The translations under genes were made by a program, and so were the position numbers. DNA of 64,000 bases from assembly GCF_001050515.1 (NCBI RefSeq), contig NZ_CAHS01000021.1:1-64000 (forward strand), read 5' to 3'. Under the pieces are notes generated by a model. The model had not been told where the DNA came from, ran no database searches, and saw only the letters and a program-made list of their open reading frames with translations. Source of the DNA: Erwinia piriflorinigrans CFBP 5888. Its GTDB lineage: Bacteria; Pseudomonadota; Gammaproteobacteria; Enterobacterales; Enterobacteriaceae. Shown piece after piece: positions 28,197-36,425 of this stretch. Positions within the stretch are counted from its first letter, which is position 1. The number at the start of each line of letters is the position of its first letter.

Positions 28197-28709
28197 CTAA
28201 TCGCGGGGGTTTATCACACGGACACCGTTGATATCGGCGATGATGTCGGCGCGCAGATTATCTGCATCCCCTTGCCAGAACTGATAAAAATGGCGTTCGG
28301 TAGGCAGCGGCACCGGCAGTGAGATACGCCACTTTTTGCCATCAAGCGCCTGATATTCGGCCATAATGCCGATATAGCGCGCTTCCGGGCTGGTCTGCCC
28401 AAGCAGTTTTTTGTCAGTTTGTCCCGGCATCAGGAAAAACTGCTCGCTGTTCAACAGGTTTTGCCCCAGCACGCCCTGCGGATGGGTTTGCAGCGAGTAG
28501 AAATCGGCCGCCATAAAATCCGCATCTGACTTCAGCAGCAGCACCCGTACTTTCAGGGGAGCCGAATCATTGATCTGAGGATGAGCCTGGAAGACCAGGC
28601 TGTACCGGGCGGGGACACTGTGTGAAGACGAAACACAACCTGCCAGCAGGATAGATGCTGCCAGTAAAAACGCCTGAATAATCAGGCGAGAAATCGAAGT
28701 TTTGTGCAT
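28197..28709 (-). CDS. tssJ: T6SS outer-membrane lipoprotein TssJ
   Basis: 170 residues with a lipoprotein signal peptide and lipobox LLAGC (cysteine near residue 25). The mature domain has the transthyretin-like beta pattern with SLVFQAHPQINDS and the L1 loop region LKVRVLLLKSDADFMAADFY, and ends with an ADINGVRVINP strand. TssJ anchors the TssM C-terminus to the outer membrane. Confidence 0.92.
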   Translation of the reverse strand: MHKTSISRLIIQAFLLAASILLAGCVSSSHSVPARYSLVFQAHPQINDSAPLKVRVLLLKSDADFMAADFYSLQTHPQGVLGQNLLNSEQFFLMPGQTDKKLLGQTSPEARYIGIMAEYQALDGKKWRISLPVPLPTERHFYQFWQGDADNLRADIIADINGVRVINPRD

Positions 28710-28733
28710 AGTGATGCTGCCATTAACGTGTTA

Positions 28734-29237
28734 TCAGTCAATGATCCAGGTACCGTTGTTGTTGTTCTGGCAGGCTTTGCTGTCGCCGTTTACCGCAACG
28801 CAGGTCTTCTTCTTAGCCGGAGCGCGCACACGTTTACGCCGCTGATCGGCTTTTAACGTCTGATCGTACAGTGCGCTTTTCACGCCAGCGCGCAGCGGCA
28901 CATAACCAATCAGCTGTTCCTGTCCGGCATCTGCAATGGCAAACCAGTTGTTTTCAACGGAACCCAGCACGGTAAAGGTCTGACCGTTGTCCAGATTGCG
29001 TACCAGCTTGCCGCCAAAATCCGGGCGACTCATTACCGAGGCCGCATACAGCGCACGATACTCTTCGTTAACCGGCGTAAAACTTTGCGGCGGCGTGATA
29101 GCGTGGCGATAGCTCAGCGTGACGCCGTCAACCGTGCTGGTGACTACCGTGTCATCGGTGATTTTCGGCGCTGGGGCTTTACATCCAACGACGCTCAACA
29201 CAAACAGCAGGCTTAATGCGATACGAATTTTCACCAT
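28734..29237 (-). CDS. SH3-domain lipoprotein at the head of the T6SS operon
   Basis: 167 residues from the ATG at 29237 (GAGG ribosome site); an upstream in-frame ATG at 29294 would bury the signal peptide. The leader IRIALSLLFVLSVVGC ends in a lipobox. The middle (YAASVMSRPDFGGKLVRNLD through FTVLGSVENNWFAIADAG) is a bacterial SH3-like domain, followed by a basic tail with two cysteines. Similar SH3 lipoproteins precede tssJ in related clusters; a cell-wall-binding role is inferred. It is the first gene of the whole T6SS transcript. Confidence 0.8.
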   Translation of the reverse strand: MVKIRIALSLLFVLSVVGCKAPAPKITDDTVVTSTVDGVTLSYRHAITPPQSFTPVNEEYRALYAASVMSRPDFGGKLVRNLDNGQTFTVLGSVENNWFAIADAGQEQLIGYVPLRAGVKSALYDQTLKADQRRKRVRAPAKKKTCVAVNGDSKACQNNNNGTWIID

Positions 29238-30211
29238 AATCCTCTTACGTTTATCAATAATGATGGGGGACGGGCAGATATACCCGCAGTACAACAGCAG
29301 AAAAAAAACACAAATCAGTGCCAGAGGAAGAGCCAGGATAATCTGAGCCGCTGCGGCTCATTTCACCCCGGCGAGCGCGATAGCCTCTGGCGGTATCAGC
29401 AGCCCGTTTCAGCCTGTCGCGAACGTCATCACTCATATCAGATTTTATCATCTATAACAGATAACGAAATGGTGTCGGCCGGGGGATAAAATGGCAGAAA
29501 TGATTAATTTCCAGAGATAAAAAAGCCATAAATAAACCGCTAAAAAGTGAGGCCCAACGCAATTTTGGCGATTAATGGCGTAATATTTAGAAATATTCTA
29601 AGCGGGCATGAGTGAGTCACGTTGGCATCCACTCGTCAAAACATCACTCATTCTGCTGGCAGGGACAGAACCACCACAGGTGATTCGCGTCATATCACAA
29701 TGAAAAAAAACGGTCGCCATTGAAAAGAATGATCCATAGCTACCGCATGAGATTGACATTAGTCATCCCGCTGACCAAGAAAATTCATTGTGAATTGTAA
29801 GTTTTTCGGCAATTTTACAGACAAAAAACAATAATTCAACGGCCTGCGGCTAAGGTATGTTTATTTAGAAACATTAATGTAATTGCGGGGCGAAAATTCC
29901 GGGTAAAAAGTGAATATAGATGGGATTATTCCTATATCACAAGTAAAATTCTTATCATTTGCGCGGTAGTGACCTATCAATAATTAATGTTTGTGAGACA
30001 GGAGTTTTCAAAAATTTATTGATAGCAGTGGCCTGAAAAAGTATGGAGAGACAGAAAAGAAGAGGGAATGCCGCAAATAGCTAAAAAGAGCGGCTAAAAT
30101 GCAGTTTGTTAGAATAAAGTAATGGTTGTTGCTGATTATCAGCATAAGCCACCAAAATATGAAGTTAAGCTTAGCTTATGGATGCGGGCAGAGCGATAAA
30201 TTGCAGGGCGC
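29238..30211. promoter_or_regulatory. 974-bp AT-rich control region upstream of the T6SS operon
   Basis: No gene on either strand; the only open frames are short and unsupported. It separates yjjG (same strand, upstream) from the T6SS operon and is much more AT-rich than both, as expected for a region bound by H-NS. It contains a perfect inverted repeat TTAGAA-ATA-TTCTAA at 29587-29601 and an RcsAB-box-like sequence at 29921-29934. No convincing sigma-54 site was found. Confidence 0.55.
29921..29934. promoter_or_regulatory. RcsAB-box-like sequence upstream of the T6SS
   Basis: TGGGATTATTCCTA agrees at 11 of 14 positions with the RcsAB consensus TAAGAATATTCCTA. RcsB/RcsA bind such sites at capsule genes of Erwinia and E. 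coli. It lies about 690 bases upstream of the first T6SS gene, within the long AT-rich region, so direct control is possible but not shown. Confidence 0.3.
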
Positions 30212-30892
30212 TTACACGCCCAATAAAATTTGTAGTTCGTTTAATGAGGAAACCTGCCAGTCGGGATTGATTCCCTGCGGCCTGCTGCGGCCATCGCTGT
30301 TCAGCCAGCAGGTTGCCATTCCCGCATTGATGCCGCCGAGAATATCTGAATCCGGATTATCGCCCACCATCAGTACCCGATCCCGTGGCGGGTTAGCCAT
30401 CTGGTCGAGGGCATAATCAAAAATCGCCGGATGCGGTTTGGCATAACCCACCTGTTCGGAGATCACTATCAGGTCGAAATAACCTGAAAAACCGGTATGT
30501 TCAAGGCGTGCCTGCTGCAACGCGGTGAAGCCGTTAGTCATAATGCCGATTTTGACCCGGCCCTTCAGCGCGTCAAGCAGCCCCGCAGCACCGGACAGCG
30601 GAGTACAAAGTTCGGCCATTGCCGTCAGAAAGCCGCTGTTAAGCTCATGTGGCTGCACATCCAGCTTCGCGGCCCAGCCCTCAAAACGCTTGTGCTGTAA
30701 CTGCAAGGCGCTGATGGCACCGTTCTGGTAGTCAACCCATAGCGGCTTGTTAATCGCCTGATAGGCGTCGTAGTCGTCACGATTGAATGCAACATCGTAG
30801 CCTTGAAACAGACGTTGTAATCCAGCAAACGCATCAAAGTGAAACAGCGTGTCGTCCGCATCGAATAAAATCCAGTCCCAGTCATTAAGCAT
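30212..30892 (-). CDS. yjjG: Pyrimidine 5'-nucleotidase YjjG (HAD family)
   Basis: 226 residues, the size of E. coli YjjG. HAD motif I is [10 protein letters not shown] near residue 10, motif II is in [14 protein letters not shown], and motif III is [10 protein letters not shown] with [12 protein letters not shown]. YjjG dephosphorylates dUMP, dTMP and modified pyrimidine nucleotides in the cytoplasm and keeps mutagenic nucleotides out of DNA. The order yjjG-rimI-holD, all on one strand, is the same as in E. coli. Confidence 0.93.
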   Translation of the reverse strand: MLNDWDWILFDADDTLFHFDAFAGLQRLFQGYDVAFNRDDYDAYQAINKPLWVDYQNGAISALQLQHKRFEGWAAKLDVQPHELNSGFLTAMAELCTPLSGAAGLLDALKGRVKIGIMTNGFTALQQARLEHTGFSGYFDLIVISEQVGYAKPHPAIFDYALDQMANPPRDRVLMVGDNPDSDILGGINAGMATCWLNSDGRSRPQGINPDWQVSSLNELQILLGV

Positions 30893-30906
30893 CGGTCAGG
30901 TTCCCA

Positions 30907-31347
30907 TTAAATAGTCAGCGCCATGATGACCGCATCTTCTTTACCGTTTGTCGTCGGGTAATAATTACGGCGAACAGAGACTTCATTAAAATTAAGCTGC
31001 TCATAAAGCGCGATAGCGGGACGATTTGACGCGCGAACCTCCAACCATAATGTCATGACGTTGCGCTGTTCAAGTTCATTAACAAGATGTTGTAACAGTT
31101 CACGCCCCAGGCCACGGCGCTGAAACGCCGGATCGACCGCAAGGTTAAATAGCGTTGCTTCATCCAACACCACCTGTGTAATGGCGAAAGCGGCCAGTAC
31201 GCCGTCAACCGTTAGCCGGAAGTTGAGATAACGTTCGCCCTGGTTGCTGGCAAAGGTCTTTTCTGTCCAGGGAAAAGCATGGCTGCGCCGCTCAATGGCA
31301 AACGCGGCATCAAGATCGTTCGGGGTGAGTAAAGAAATCTGATTCAT
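30907..31347 (-). CDS. rimI: Ribosomal protein alanine N-acetyltransferase RimI
   Basis: 146 residues from the ATG at 31347 (MNQISLLTPND), inside the 3' end of holD as in E. coli. The GNAT fold is plain: HAFPWTEKTFASNQGERYLN, LFNLAVDPAFQRRGLGRELL (acetyl-CoA loop) and ALYEQLNFNEVSVRRNYYP. RimI acetylates the N-terminal alanine of ribosomal protein S18. A longer frame to 31389 has no support from family length. Confidence 0.94.
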   Translation of the reverse strand: MNQISLLTPNDLDAAFAIERRSHAFPWTEKTFASNQGERYLNFRLTVDGVLAAFAITQVVLDEATLFNLAVDPAFQRRGLGRELLQHLVNELEQRNVMTLWLEVRASNRPAIALYEQLNFNEVSVRRNYYPTTNGKEDAVIMALTI

Positions 31348-31729
31348 GTTGGCAAATTTGTTGCCAGAGCGACCGTTTGGCCTCGGCATTGTGATAAAGC
31401 TCCGCCAGTTCAGGCGAAGCGATTTGAGTTCCGGCTAGGTTAACCGGGGCTTCCAGCCCTAAGCGCCAGCTGTGACAGCGGGCATCATCCGGCAGCATCG
31501 CCAGCTGGTCTGGGGTTAGCACCTGTACCTGCGGTTGATGCAGATTCAGGGCGAGCAGTACGTCCGCCACCAGCGGATCGTGCAGCATGGGCGGATTATC
31601 CGCCACAATCACCAGGCGGGTTTCAGCAGGTAGCGTGACCGCGATCTCCCCCTGTAGGGCGCGCGGACGACGCAGCGTATACTGCGTTATGCCCATCTGC
31701 TGTAATAACCAGTCACGTCTGGTAGACAT
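31310..31729 (-). CDS. holD: DNA polymerase III psi subunit HolD
   Basis: 139 residues from the ATG at 31729 (MSTRRDWLLQQMGITQYTLR). The N-terminal WLLQQMGITQ segment and the central VIVADNPPMLHDPLVADVLL core match HolD. Psi joins chi (HolC) to bridge the clamp loader to SSB at the replication fork. It overlaps rimI by 38 bases and is divergent from rsmC across about 175 bases. Confidence 0.93.
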   Translation of the reverse strand: MSTRRDWLLQQMGITQYTLRRPRALQGEIAVTLPAETRLVIVADNPPMLHDPLVADVLLALNLHQPQVQVLTPDQLAMLPDDARCHSWRLGLEAPVNLAGTQIASPELAELYHNAEAKRSLWQQICQHESDFFTHPERS

Positions 31730-31904
31730 CGTTTTTTCCTGTCTGAGCGCCCGTTTTCGCCGCTTTGAGCCTAAATAACTGGCGTTGCAGAACGGCGGCA
31801 AACGCACTCGCGGCTTTAAGTGCGCCGGACGTATGCTAACAAAGCCGATGATTATGCGCCAACAAACAACTATAATCGCCGCTCTGATTTATAAGGAGCC
31901 ATCG

Positions 31905-32933
31905 ATGTCCGCATTTACCCCGGCCAGTGAAGTGATACTGCGCCACAGTGATGAATTTACTCAACGCCGCGTGCTGTTTGCTGGCGATTTGCAGGATGAC
32001 CTGCCCGCCCAACTGGAAACCGCGCTGAGCCGGGTACACACCCAGCAATATCATCACTGGCAGATCCTCAGTCGCGTACTGGGGGAAAATGCCCATTATG
32101 GTCTCTTTGCCAGCGCAGAGACGGTAGCCGACTGTGATACCCTGGTCTATTACTGGCCAAAGAACAAGCCGGAAGCGCAGTACCAGCTGCAAAACCTGCT
32201 GGCTCTGCTGCCGACCGGCAGCGATATTTTTGTGGTTGGCGAAAATCGCAGCGGTGTGCGTAGCGCTGAACAAATGGTGGCCGATTGGGCGAAGCTGGAA
32301 AAAATCGATAGTGCCCGCCGCTGCGGTCTTTATCATGGCCGTCTCGACAGCCATCCTACCTTTGATGCCGACACATTCTGGGATGAATATCCGCTGGGTG
32401 AACTGACCGTCAAAACGTTACCCGGGGTGTTCAGTCGCGATGGCCTGGATGTCGGTAGCCAGCTGCTGCTCTCGACCCTCAGGCCGCATATGAAAGGCAA
32501 AGTGCTGGATGTCGGCTGCGGTGCCGGGGTGCTTTCCGCCATGCTGGCCAGCTTCTCACCCAAAGTTCGCCTGACATTGACCGATGTTAATGCGGCGGCG
32601 ATTGCCTCCAGCAAAGCCACCCTGGCGGCCAACCAGCTGGAAGGAGAGGTGTTCGCCAGTAATGTCTACTCCGATATCAGCGGGCGTTTCGATATGATTA
32701 TCTCTAACCCGCCTTTCCACGACGGCGTGCAGACCAGTCTGGATGCGGCGCAGACGCTGATCCGTGGCGCGGTAAGCCATCTGAATACCGGCGGTGAGTT
32801 ACGTATTGTTGCTAACGCCTTTTTGCCATACCCGCAGGTGCTGGACGAAGCCTTCGGTAACCATGAAGTGCTGCTGCAAAACGGACGCTTTAAGGTTTAT
32901 CGTGCGGTAAAAAGCCGACCGCCTAAAAAATAA
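31905..32933 (+). CDS. rsmC: 16S rRNA guanine-1207 N2-methyltransferase RsmC
   Basis: 342 residues from the ATG at 31905, behind TAAGGAG; open frame before that is not part of the family. The start [17 protein letters not shown] is typical. The C-terminal half is a class I methyltransferase: [16 protein letters not shown] (SAM loop), LTDVNAAAI and the catalytic motif SNPPFHDG. RsmC methylates G1207 of 16S rRNA in the 30S subunit. A strong terminator follows. Confidence 0.96.
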   Translation: MSAFTPASEVILRHSDEFTQRRVLFAGDLQDDLPAQLETALSRVHTQQYHHWQILSRVLGENAHYGLFASAETVADCDTLVYYWPKNKPEAQYQLQNLLALLPTGSDIFVVGENRSGVRSAEQMVADWAKLEKIDSARRCGLYHGRLDSHPTFDADTFWDEYPLGELTVKTLPGVFSRDGLDVGSQLLLSTLRPHMKGKVLDVGCGAGVLSAMLASFSPKVRLTLTDVNAAAIASSKATLAANQLEGEVFASNVYSDISGRFDMIISNPPFHDGVQTSLDAAQTLIRGAVSHLNTGGELRIVANAFLPYPQVLDEAFGNHEVLLQNGRFKVYRAVKSRPPKK

Positions 32934-32944
32934 CCCTGCGTATC

Positions 32945-32976
32945 AGGGCGGATACGTTTTCCGCCCTTGCTGTTTT
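32945..32976 (+). terminator. Rho-independent terminator of rsmC
   Basis: Stem AGGGCGGA / TCCGCCCT (32945-32952 and 32960-32967) with a seven-base loop, followed by TGCTGTTTTT. It lies 12 bases after the rsmC stop and isolates the tRNA-Leu promoter. Confidence 0.85.
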
Positions 32977-33039
32977 TCAGGTGATCCCCACCCGCCCGAT
33001 GCTTTTTACAGCGTTTGCTTAAACCCCAAGAAATAACTG

Positions 33040-33067
33040 TTGACCTCCCGGGGAAAACCTCTAGAAT
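33040..33067 (+). promoter_or_regulatory. Promoter of the tRNA-Leu cluster
   Basis: -35 TTGACC (33040-33045), 16-bp spacer, -10 TAGAAT (33062-33067), then a GC-rich discriminator GCGCCTCC. The GC-rich discriminator is the hallmark of stable-RNA promoters under stringent control. The first tRNA begins 44 bases further on. Confidence 0.8.
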
Positions 33068-33110
33068 GCGCCTCCGTGGTTGCGATATAACCTTGTTATG
33101 TTGCGGGTAT

Positions 33111-33197
33111 GCGAAGGTGGCGGAATTGGTAGACGCGCTAGCTTCAGGTGTTAGTGTCCTAACGGACGTGAGGGTTCAAGTCCCTCTCTTCGCACCA
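33111..33197 (+). tRNA. tRNA-Leu(CAG), first copy
   Basis: 87-nt class II tRNA with encoded CCA. The 5' GCGAAGG pairs with 3' CTTCGC; the anticodon loop CTTCAGG carries CAG; a long variable arm (TGTCCTAACGGACG) is typical of leucine tRNA; the T arm has GGTTCAAGTCC. It matches the position of E. coli leuV/leuP/leuQ beside rsmC. Confidence 0.97.
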
Positions 33198-33230
33198 AAA
33201 ACCACGATATTCATATTACGCAGCATCTGC

Positions 33231-33317
33231 GCGAAGGTGGCGGAATTGGTAGACGCGCTAGCTTCAGGTGTTAGTGTCCTAACGGACGTGAGGGTTCAAG
33301 TCCCTCTCTTCGCACCA
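33231..33317 (+). tRNA. tRNA-Leu(CAG), second copy
   Basis: Identical to the first copy over all 87 bases. The 33-base spacer between them would be removed by tRNA processing. Confidence 0.97.
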
Positions 33318-33347
33318 ATGCGGTGATATGAATAAGTTCAACAGGAC

Positions 33348-33434
33348 GCGAAGGTGGCGGAATTGGTAGACGCGCTAGCTTCAGGTGTTAGTGTCTTAAC
33401 GGACGTGAGGGTTCAAGTCCCTCTCTTCGCACCA
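33348..33434 (+). tRNA. tRNA-Leu(CAG), third copy
   Basis: 87 nt with encoded CCA, same as the first two except for one C-to-T change in the variable arm (GTGTCTTAACGG). In the arm this turns a C:G into a U:G pair, so folding is kept. Anticodon CAG unchanged. Confidence 0.97.
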
Positions 33435-33527
33435 TGTTGAATGCCCCTGATTCCCCCTCTTCCATCGCGCTAAGCCGCAAAAAAATCATCGTTGCCCTTG
33501 TTTTTCTCATCCCTGTGCCATTTTTAG

Positions 33528-33764
33528 TTATATTCCGCTGAAATTCACAGAGATTGCCGCCAATCCGCCCGCCAGAGCCATGCAGGAGGGTAACAGCAGA
33601 TAGTGCCGCAGACGCTTATGAAACAGCATGATTACCGTTGCCAAAAACGCCACCACCATCAGCAATCGCCATTCGCTAAATGACAGCTCCATCAATGCCA
33701 GCAATGGCATCATTGCACAGGGCACCAGTACACCCCAGCCACTATCCAGTCTTTTGCCCAACAT
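33528..33764 (-). CDS. yjjZ: Small membrane protein, YjjZ-like (DUF1435)
   Basis: 78 residues, the size of E. coli YjjZ, with two or three hydrophobic helices (VLVPCAMMPLLALMEL, LMVVAFLATVIMLF, LPSCMALAGGLAAISV). The E. coli yjjZ gene also lies beside rsmC and the Fur-regulated fhuF. The start has AGGGGAA as ribosome site. A strong Fur box lies 26 bases upstream, so iron control is expected. No fhuF gene is present here. Function unknown. Confidence 0.65.
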   Translation of the reverse strand: MLGKRLDSGWGVLVPCAMMPLLALMELSFSEWRLLMVVAFLATVIMLFHKRLRHYLLLPSCMALAGGLAAISVNFSGI

Positions 33765-33789
33765 CAGACGTTCCCCTACACATATAAAT

Positions 33790-33808
33790 GATAATGATTA
33801 CCAATATC
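33790..33808. promoter_or_regulatory. Fur box upstream of the yjjZ-like gene
   Basis: GATAATGATTACCAATATC agrees at 16 of 19 positions with the Fur consensus GATAATGATAATCATTATC. A second partial repeat (ATGATAATTATTC) follows directly, which suggests more than one Fur dimer. It lies just upstream of the small membrane gene and should repress it when iron is plentiful. Confidence 0.75.
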
Positions 33809-34009
33809 ATATGATAATTATTCTCACTTTTCAGCAAAAATGTTGGGGCATTATCCTTACGGATGACAGTTATGTATTTAAATGATAGATTGACCACGAC
33901 AATAACTCGGAAAAATCCTAAATCGATAAATTCAAGCTATTCAGCATCTAGATCAGTGGCTTAACGGTGGTAGCACTTTGATATTTCAGGACAGTCACGA
34001 GCAAACATA

Positions 34010-35107
34010 ATGAATGTACAAAGCTACGAAGAGTTACTGGACAGCAAGCACCGGCTATCGTTGATGCTATTTCTTTTTCTCAACACCGCAACTGCTACCT
34101 TTTGTCTGCTTCGCGTCATTCGCCATGACACATTGACGGTCACCACGCCGACCATCGCCATTATCATCATCAGTGTCGTCACACTGACGTGGATGTTTTT
34201 CAAGCCTGTCGCCACCTCTCCGCTATTAAATATCGCTACGGCACTGAGCGGATTCCTCTGGGCCTGGCACATTACTATCCGCTATCAGCAGGCTGATTAT
34301 CTCGAAAGCGGTTATCTTTTGGTCGCTCTGGTCAGCGTGTTCTTTATCAGCGCGATTGCACTGGGGGATTATCTGCTGCCCTTCTTGCTGCACACCGCAC
34401 CGACCTCTGTCGCGGTACTGACGCTGGACAAAGGTCAGAGTACGCTGATTATCCTGTTTATTATTGTTCTGCCACTGATTGGTTTTACCCTGCATCATCT
34501 GATGATGCGCCAACGAGATAACTTCACCCGGCGCCTTGTCAGGAAGCTTTATGAAGAGAAAGAAACCTACAGTGACCTGAGTATGCTGGACCCGCTCACC
34601 GGCCTGTATAACCGACGCGGGCTGAAGAACCGGCTGGAAGATATCATCGGTAACCATACCGGCCATCACTATGTTCTGCTGCTGGATATCGACAATTTCA
34701 AATCTTATAACGACAATTACGGCCATGCATTGGGCGATAAGGCACTGATGCGCGTATCAAGGGCCATTCGCGACGCAGTGCGCTCCCGCGATATCGTTAC
34801 CCGCTATGGCGGAGAAGAATTTCTGGTATTACTGACCAACGTGAACGAAGCCATTGCCGTGAAGCAGGCCGAACGAATTCGCCAGTTCGTTATGAGTCTG
34901 GAAATTCCCCACACATTCAACGAAAAGGTGGCGGCTCATGTCACCATCAGCTTGGGTGTTGCGCCGTTAATTGCCGATGATTTTGACAAGGCGCTGGCTC
35001 ATGCCGATCGCGCATTATATCTGGCAAAGAGTCAAGGGCGTAATACCGTTTTTAGTCTTCATGATGCGGTAAAAAAACCCCTCAGCAAGCCTGTAGATAC
35101 CCTGTAG
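34010..35107 (+). CDS. Membrane-bound diguanylate cyclase (GGDEF domain)
   Basis: 365 residues. Residues 1-175 form five or six membrane helices of a sensor region. A GGDEF domain follows from DPLTGLYNRRGLKNRLEDI, with the active-site loop RYGGEEFLVLL (GGEEF, active form) and an RSRD product-inhibition site (RxxD) five residues upstream. It makes cyclic di-GMP from two GTP at the inner membrane and would favour biofilm and exopolysaccharide over motility. No EAL domain. Single gene, not part of an operon. Confidence 0.93.
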   Translation: MNVQSYEELLDSKHRLSLMLFLFLNTATATFCLLRVIRHDTLTVTTPTIAIIIISVVTLTWMFFKPVATSPLLNIATALSGFLWAWHITIRYQQADYLESGYLLVALVSVFFISAIALGDYLLPFLLHTAPTSVAVLTLDKGQSTLIILFIIVLPLIGFTLHHLMMRQRDNFTRRLVRKLYEEKETYSDLSMLDPLTGLYNRRGLKNRLEDIIGNHTGHHYVLLLDIDNFKSYNDNYGHALGDKALMRVSRAIRDAVRSRDIVTRYGGEEFLVLLTNVNEAIAVKQAERIRQFVMSLEIPHTFNEKVAAHVTISLGVAPLIADDFDKALAHADRALYLAKSQGRNTVFSLHDAVKKPLSKPVDTL

Positions 35108-35451
35108 CAATCAGCAACATTATCGTGACCTGACGCGATTCCGCCTGATATTTAGCGACTTGACTCATTGATCAATAAACGTTTCCCCATACTCAAAGAG
35201 CACTGAACATAATGTAATGGGAGCCAAACTGCTATTTGTGTTGTACGGGCTATGTTCACATGGCCTTCAGATACATACCCGACCGATGTAACGATGGTGC
35301 ATGCCGTCGGTATTCAGGGTGTCTTTTATGCTGCCACATGATATGCAGCTGTTAAGCTGCTTTGTTCTGATAATCTATGCACCGTTAAAAGCTGGCCGTA
35401 GACAGTTTGCGACAACGGGGTCGGGACATGGACGGATGAATCGCCTTCACC
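35108..35451. other. Intergenic region between cyclase and toxin-antitoxin-like module
   Basis: No gene supported on either strand; an 82-codon frame on the minus strand overlaps the next promoter and has no ribosome site. No hairpin terminator was found after the cyclase. Confidence 0.5.
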
Positions 35452-35481
35452 GTTGACAAGTGTCAACACTGATAATAGAAT
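35452..35481 (+). promoter_or_regulatory. Promoter with palindromic operator of the two-gene module
   Basis: -35 TTGACA (35453-35458), 17-bp spacer, -10 TAGAAT (35476-35481). The -35 lies inside a perfect palindrome GTTGACA-AG-TGTCAAC (35452-35467). A protein bound there would block RNA polymerase, which is the classic layout for autorepression by an antitoxin. Confidence 0.75.
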
Positions 35482-35498
35482 CATATTGTCGGAGGCGA

Positions 35499-35723
35499 AT
35501 GAAGATACATCCGAACAAGCATATTCAAGCAGCCATTGAATATGCTTTGAGTAAAGGCTGGGTTTGGGTTCCACCGGGCGATTCTGCTCACTGCTTTTGC
35601 AAGTTGCGTTGTGGCAATTCAGAAGGTGAACACCGAGATCACAAAATGAGCGTATGGTCGACGCCTAAAAGTGCTGAGAACCATGCCAAGCAAATCAGGC
35701 GCAAAGTAAACCACTGCCCTTGA
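35499..35723 (+). CDS. Small basic protein, HicA-like putative toxin
   Basis: 74 residues from the ATG at 35499, which has a perfect GGAGG site; an ATG at 35460 lies in the promoter. The pattern KGWVWVPPGDSAHCF, followed by a short loop, HKMSVWSTPKSAENHAKQIR resembles the HicA fold, where GW....GS(H) precedes a beta strand and a catalytic histidine. HicA toxins are mRNA endonucleases. It is basic, small and first in a two-gene operon whose second product has a DNA-binding look. The assignment is by pattern only. Confidence 0.5.
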   Translation: MKIHPNKHIQAAIEYALSKGWVWVPPGDSAHCFCKLRCGNSEGEHRDHKMSVWSTPKSAENHAKQIRRKVNHCP

Positions 35724-35800
35724 TTTTGCCCGGTAAGGGGGGGCGACAACGACCTCTTACCGAATAAGAGAATACTCCGAATACTCAACGAAGAGGTACT

Positions 35801-36358
35801 ATGGCGCTTTATAACTTCACTCTGACACTCTCAGGCGTAACGTATGAGACAGAAGGACTGGAAGACGCGCTGTACGAAAGCGGCTGTGACGATGCGCTGA
35901 TTTGCGCATATGGAAACTCCGTCTATGTTGAGTTCGACCGCGAAGCTGACTCTCTGGATGAGGCTATCTCATCAGCGGTTGAAAATATCGAGTCAGCCGG
36001 TATCGGCGCTATTGTTGAATCTATTGACTCTGCCCTTGTAGGTTTGAGTGACATTGCAGAAATTACGGAAATGTCACGCCAGGCGATAGCGATGCTGAAA
36101 GATGGCACTCGCGGCAGCGGCGACTTCCCTTGCCCTCTCCAGCGTATCAAAGGCCAGTCTCCACTTTGGGATTGGGCTAACGTTGCTCAATGGCTATTAA
36201 AGAATGGCCGACTGAAAGAGGGCAGCGAGCTTGTTATTAACGCTCACGTACTCAGTAAATGGAACCTTGCGTTGCGAAATAGTGCGTCAAAAGACTTTCA
36301 GGAAATCGAATCCATCGCGGCATCACTCATCGAACGACGCCGCAAAACGGTCGCATAG
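35801..36358 (+). CDS. Putative antitoxin with helix-turn-helix
   Basis: 185 residues, acidic N-terminal half (ALYNFTLTLSGVTYETEGLE, then many Asp/Glu) with a beta-rich fold like HicB-type antitoxins, and a helix-turn-helix from about residue 85: EITEMSRQAIAMLKDGTRGS then FPCPLQRIKGQSPLWDWANV. That second part looks like a MerR/excisionase-type DNA-recognition unit and could bind the GTTGACA palindrome upstream. It follows the small basic gene by 77 bases. It could also be a plain regulator. Confidence 0.55.
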   Translation: MALYNFTLTLSGVTYETEGLEDALYESGCDDALICAYGNSVYVEFDREADSLDEAISSAVENIESAGIGAIVESIDSALVGLSDIAEITEMSRQAIAMLKDGTRGSGDFPCPLQRIKGQSPLWDWANVAQWLLKNGRLKEGSELVINAHVLSKWNLALRNSASKDFQEIESIAASLIERRRKTVA

Positions 36359-36425
36359 TTCTTTCATACATTTGGTTCATATATATCTAAGGCGAACCAC
36401 CCGCAGGGTCTGGTCTCCGTGTTGC

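Noticed and set aside
29238..30211. Sigma-54 promoter for the T6SS operon
   Set aside because: I looked for TGGCAC-N5-TTGC on the minus strand and saw no acceptable match.
35326..35574. 82-codon minus-strand frame over the promoter of the two-gene module
   Set aside because: Overlaps the consensus promoter and the start of the plus-strand gene; no ribosome site.
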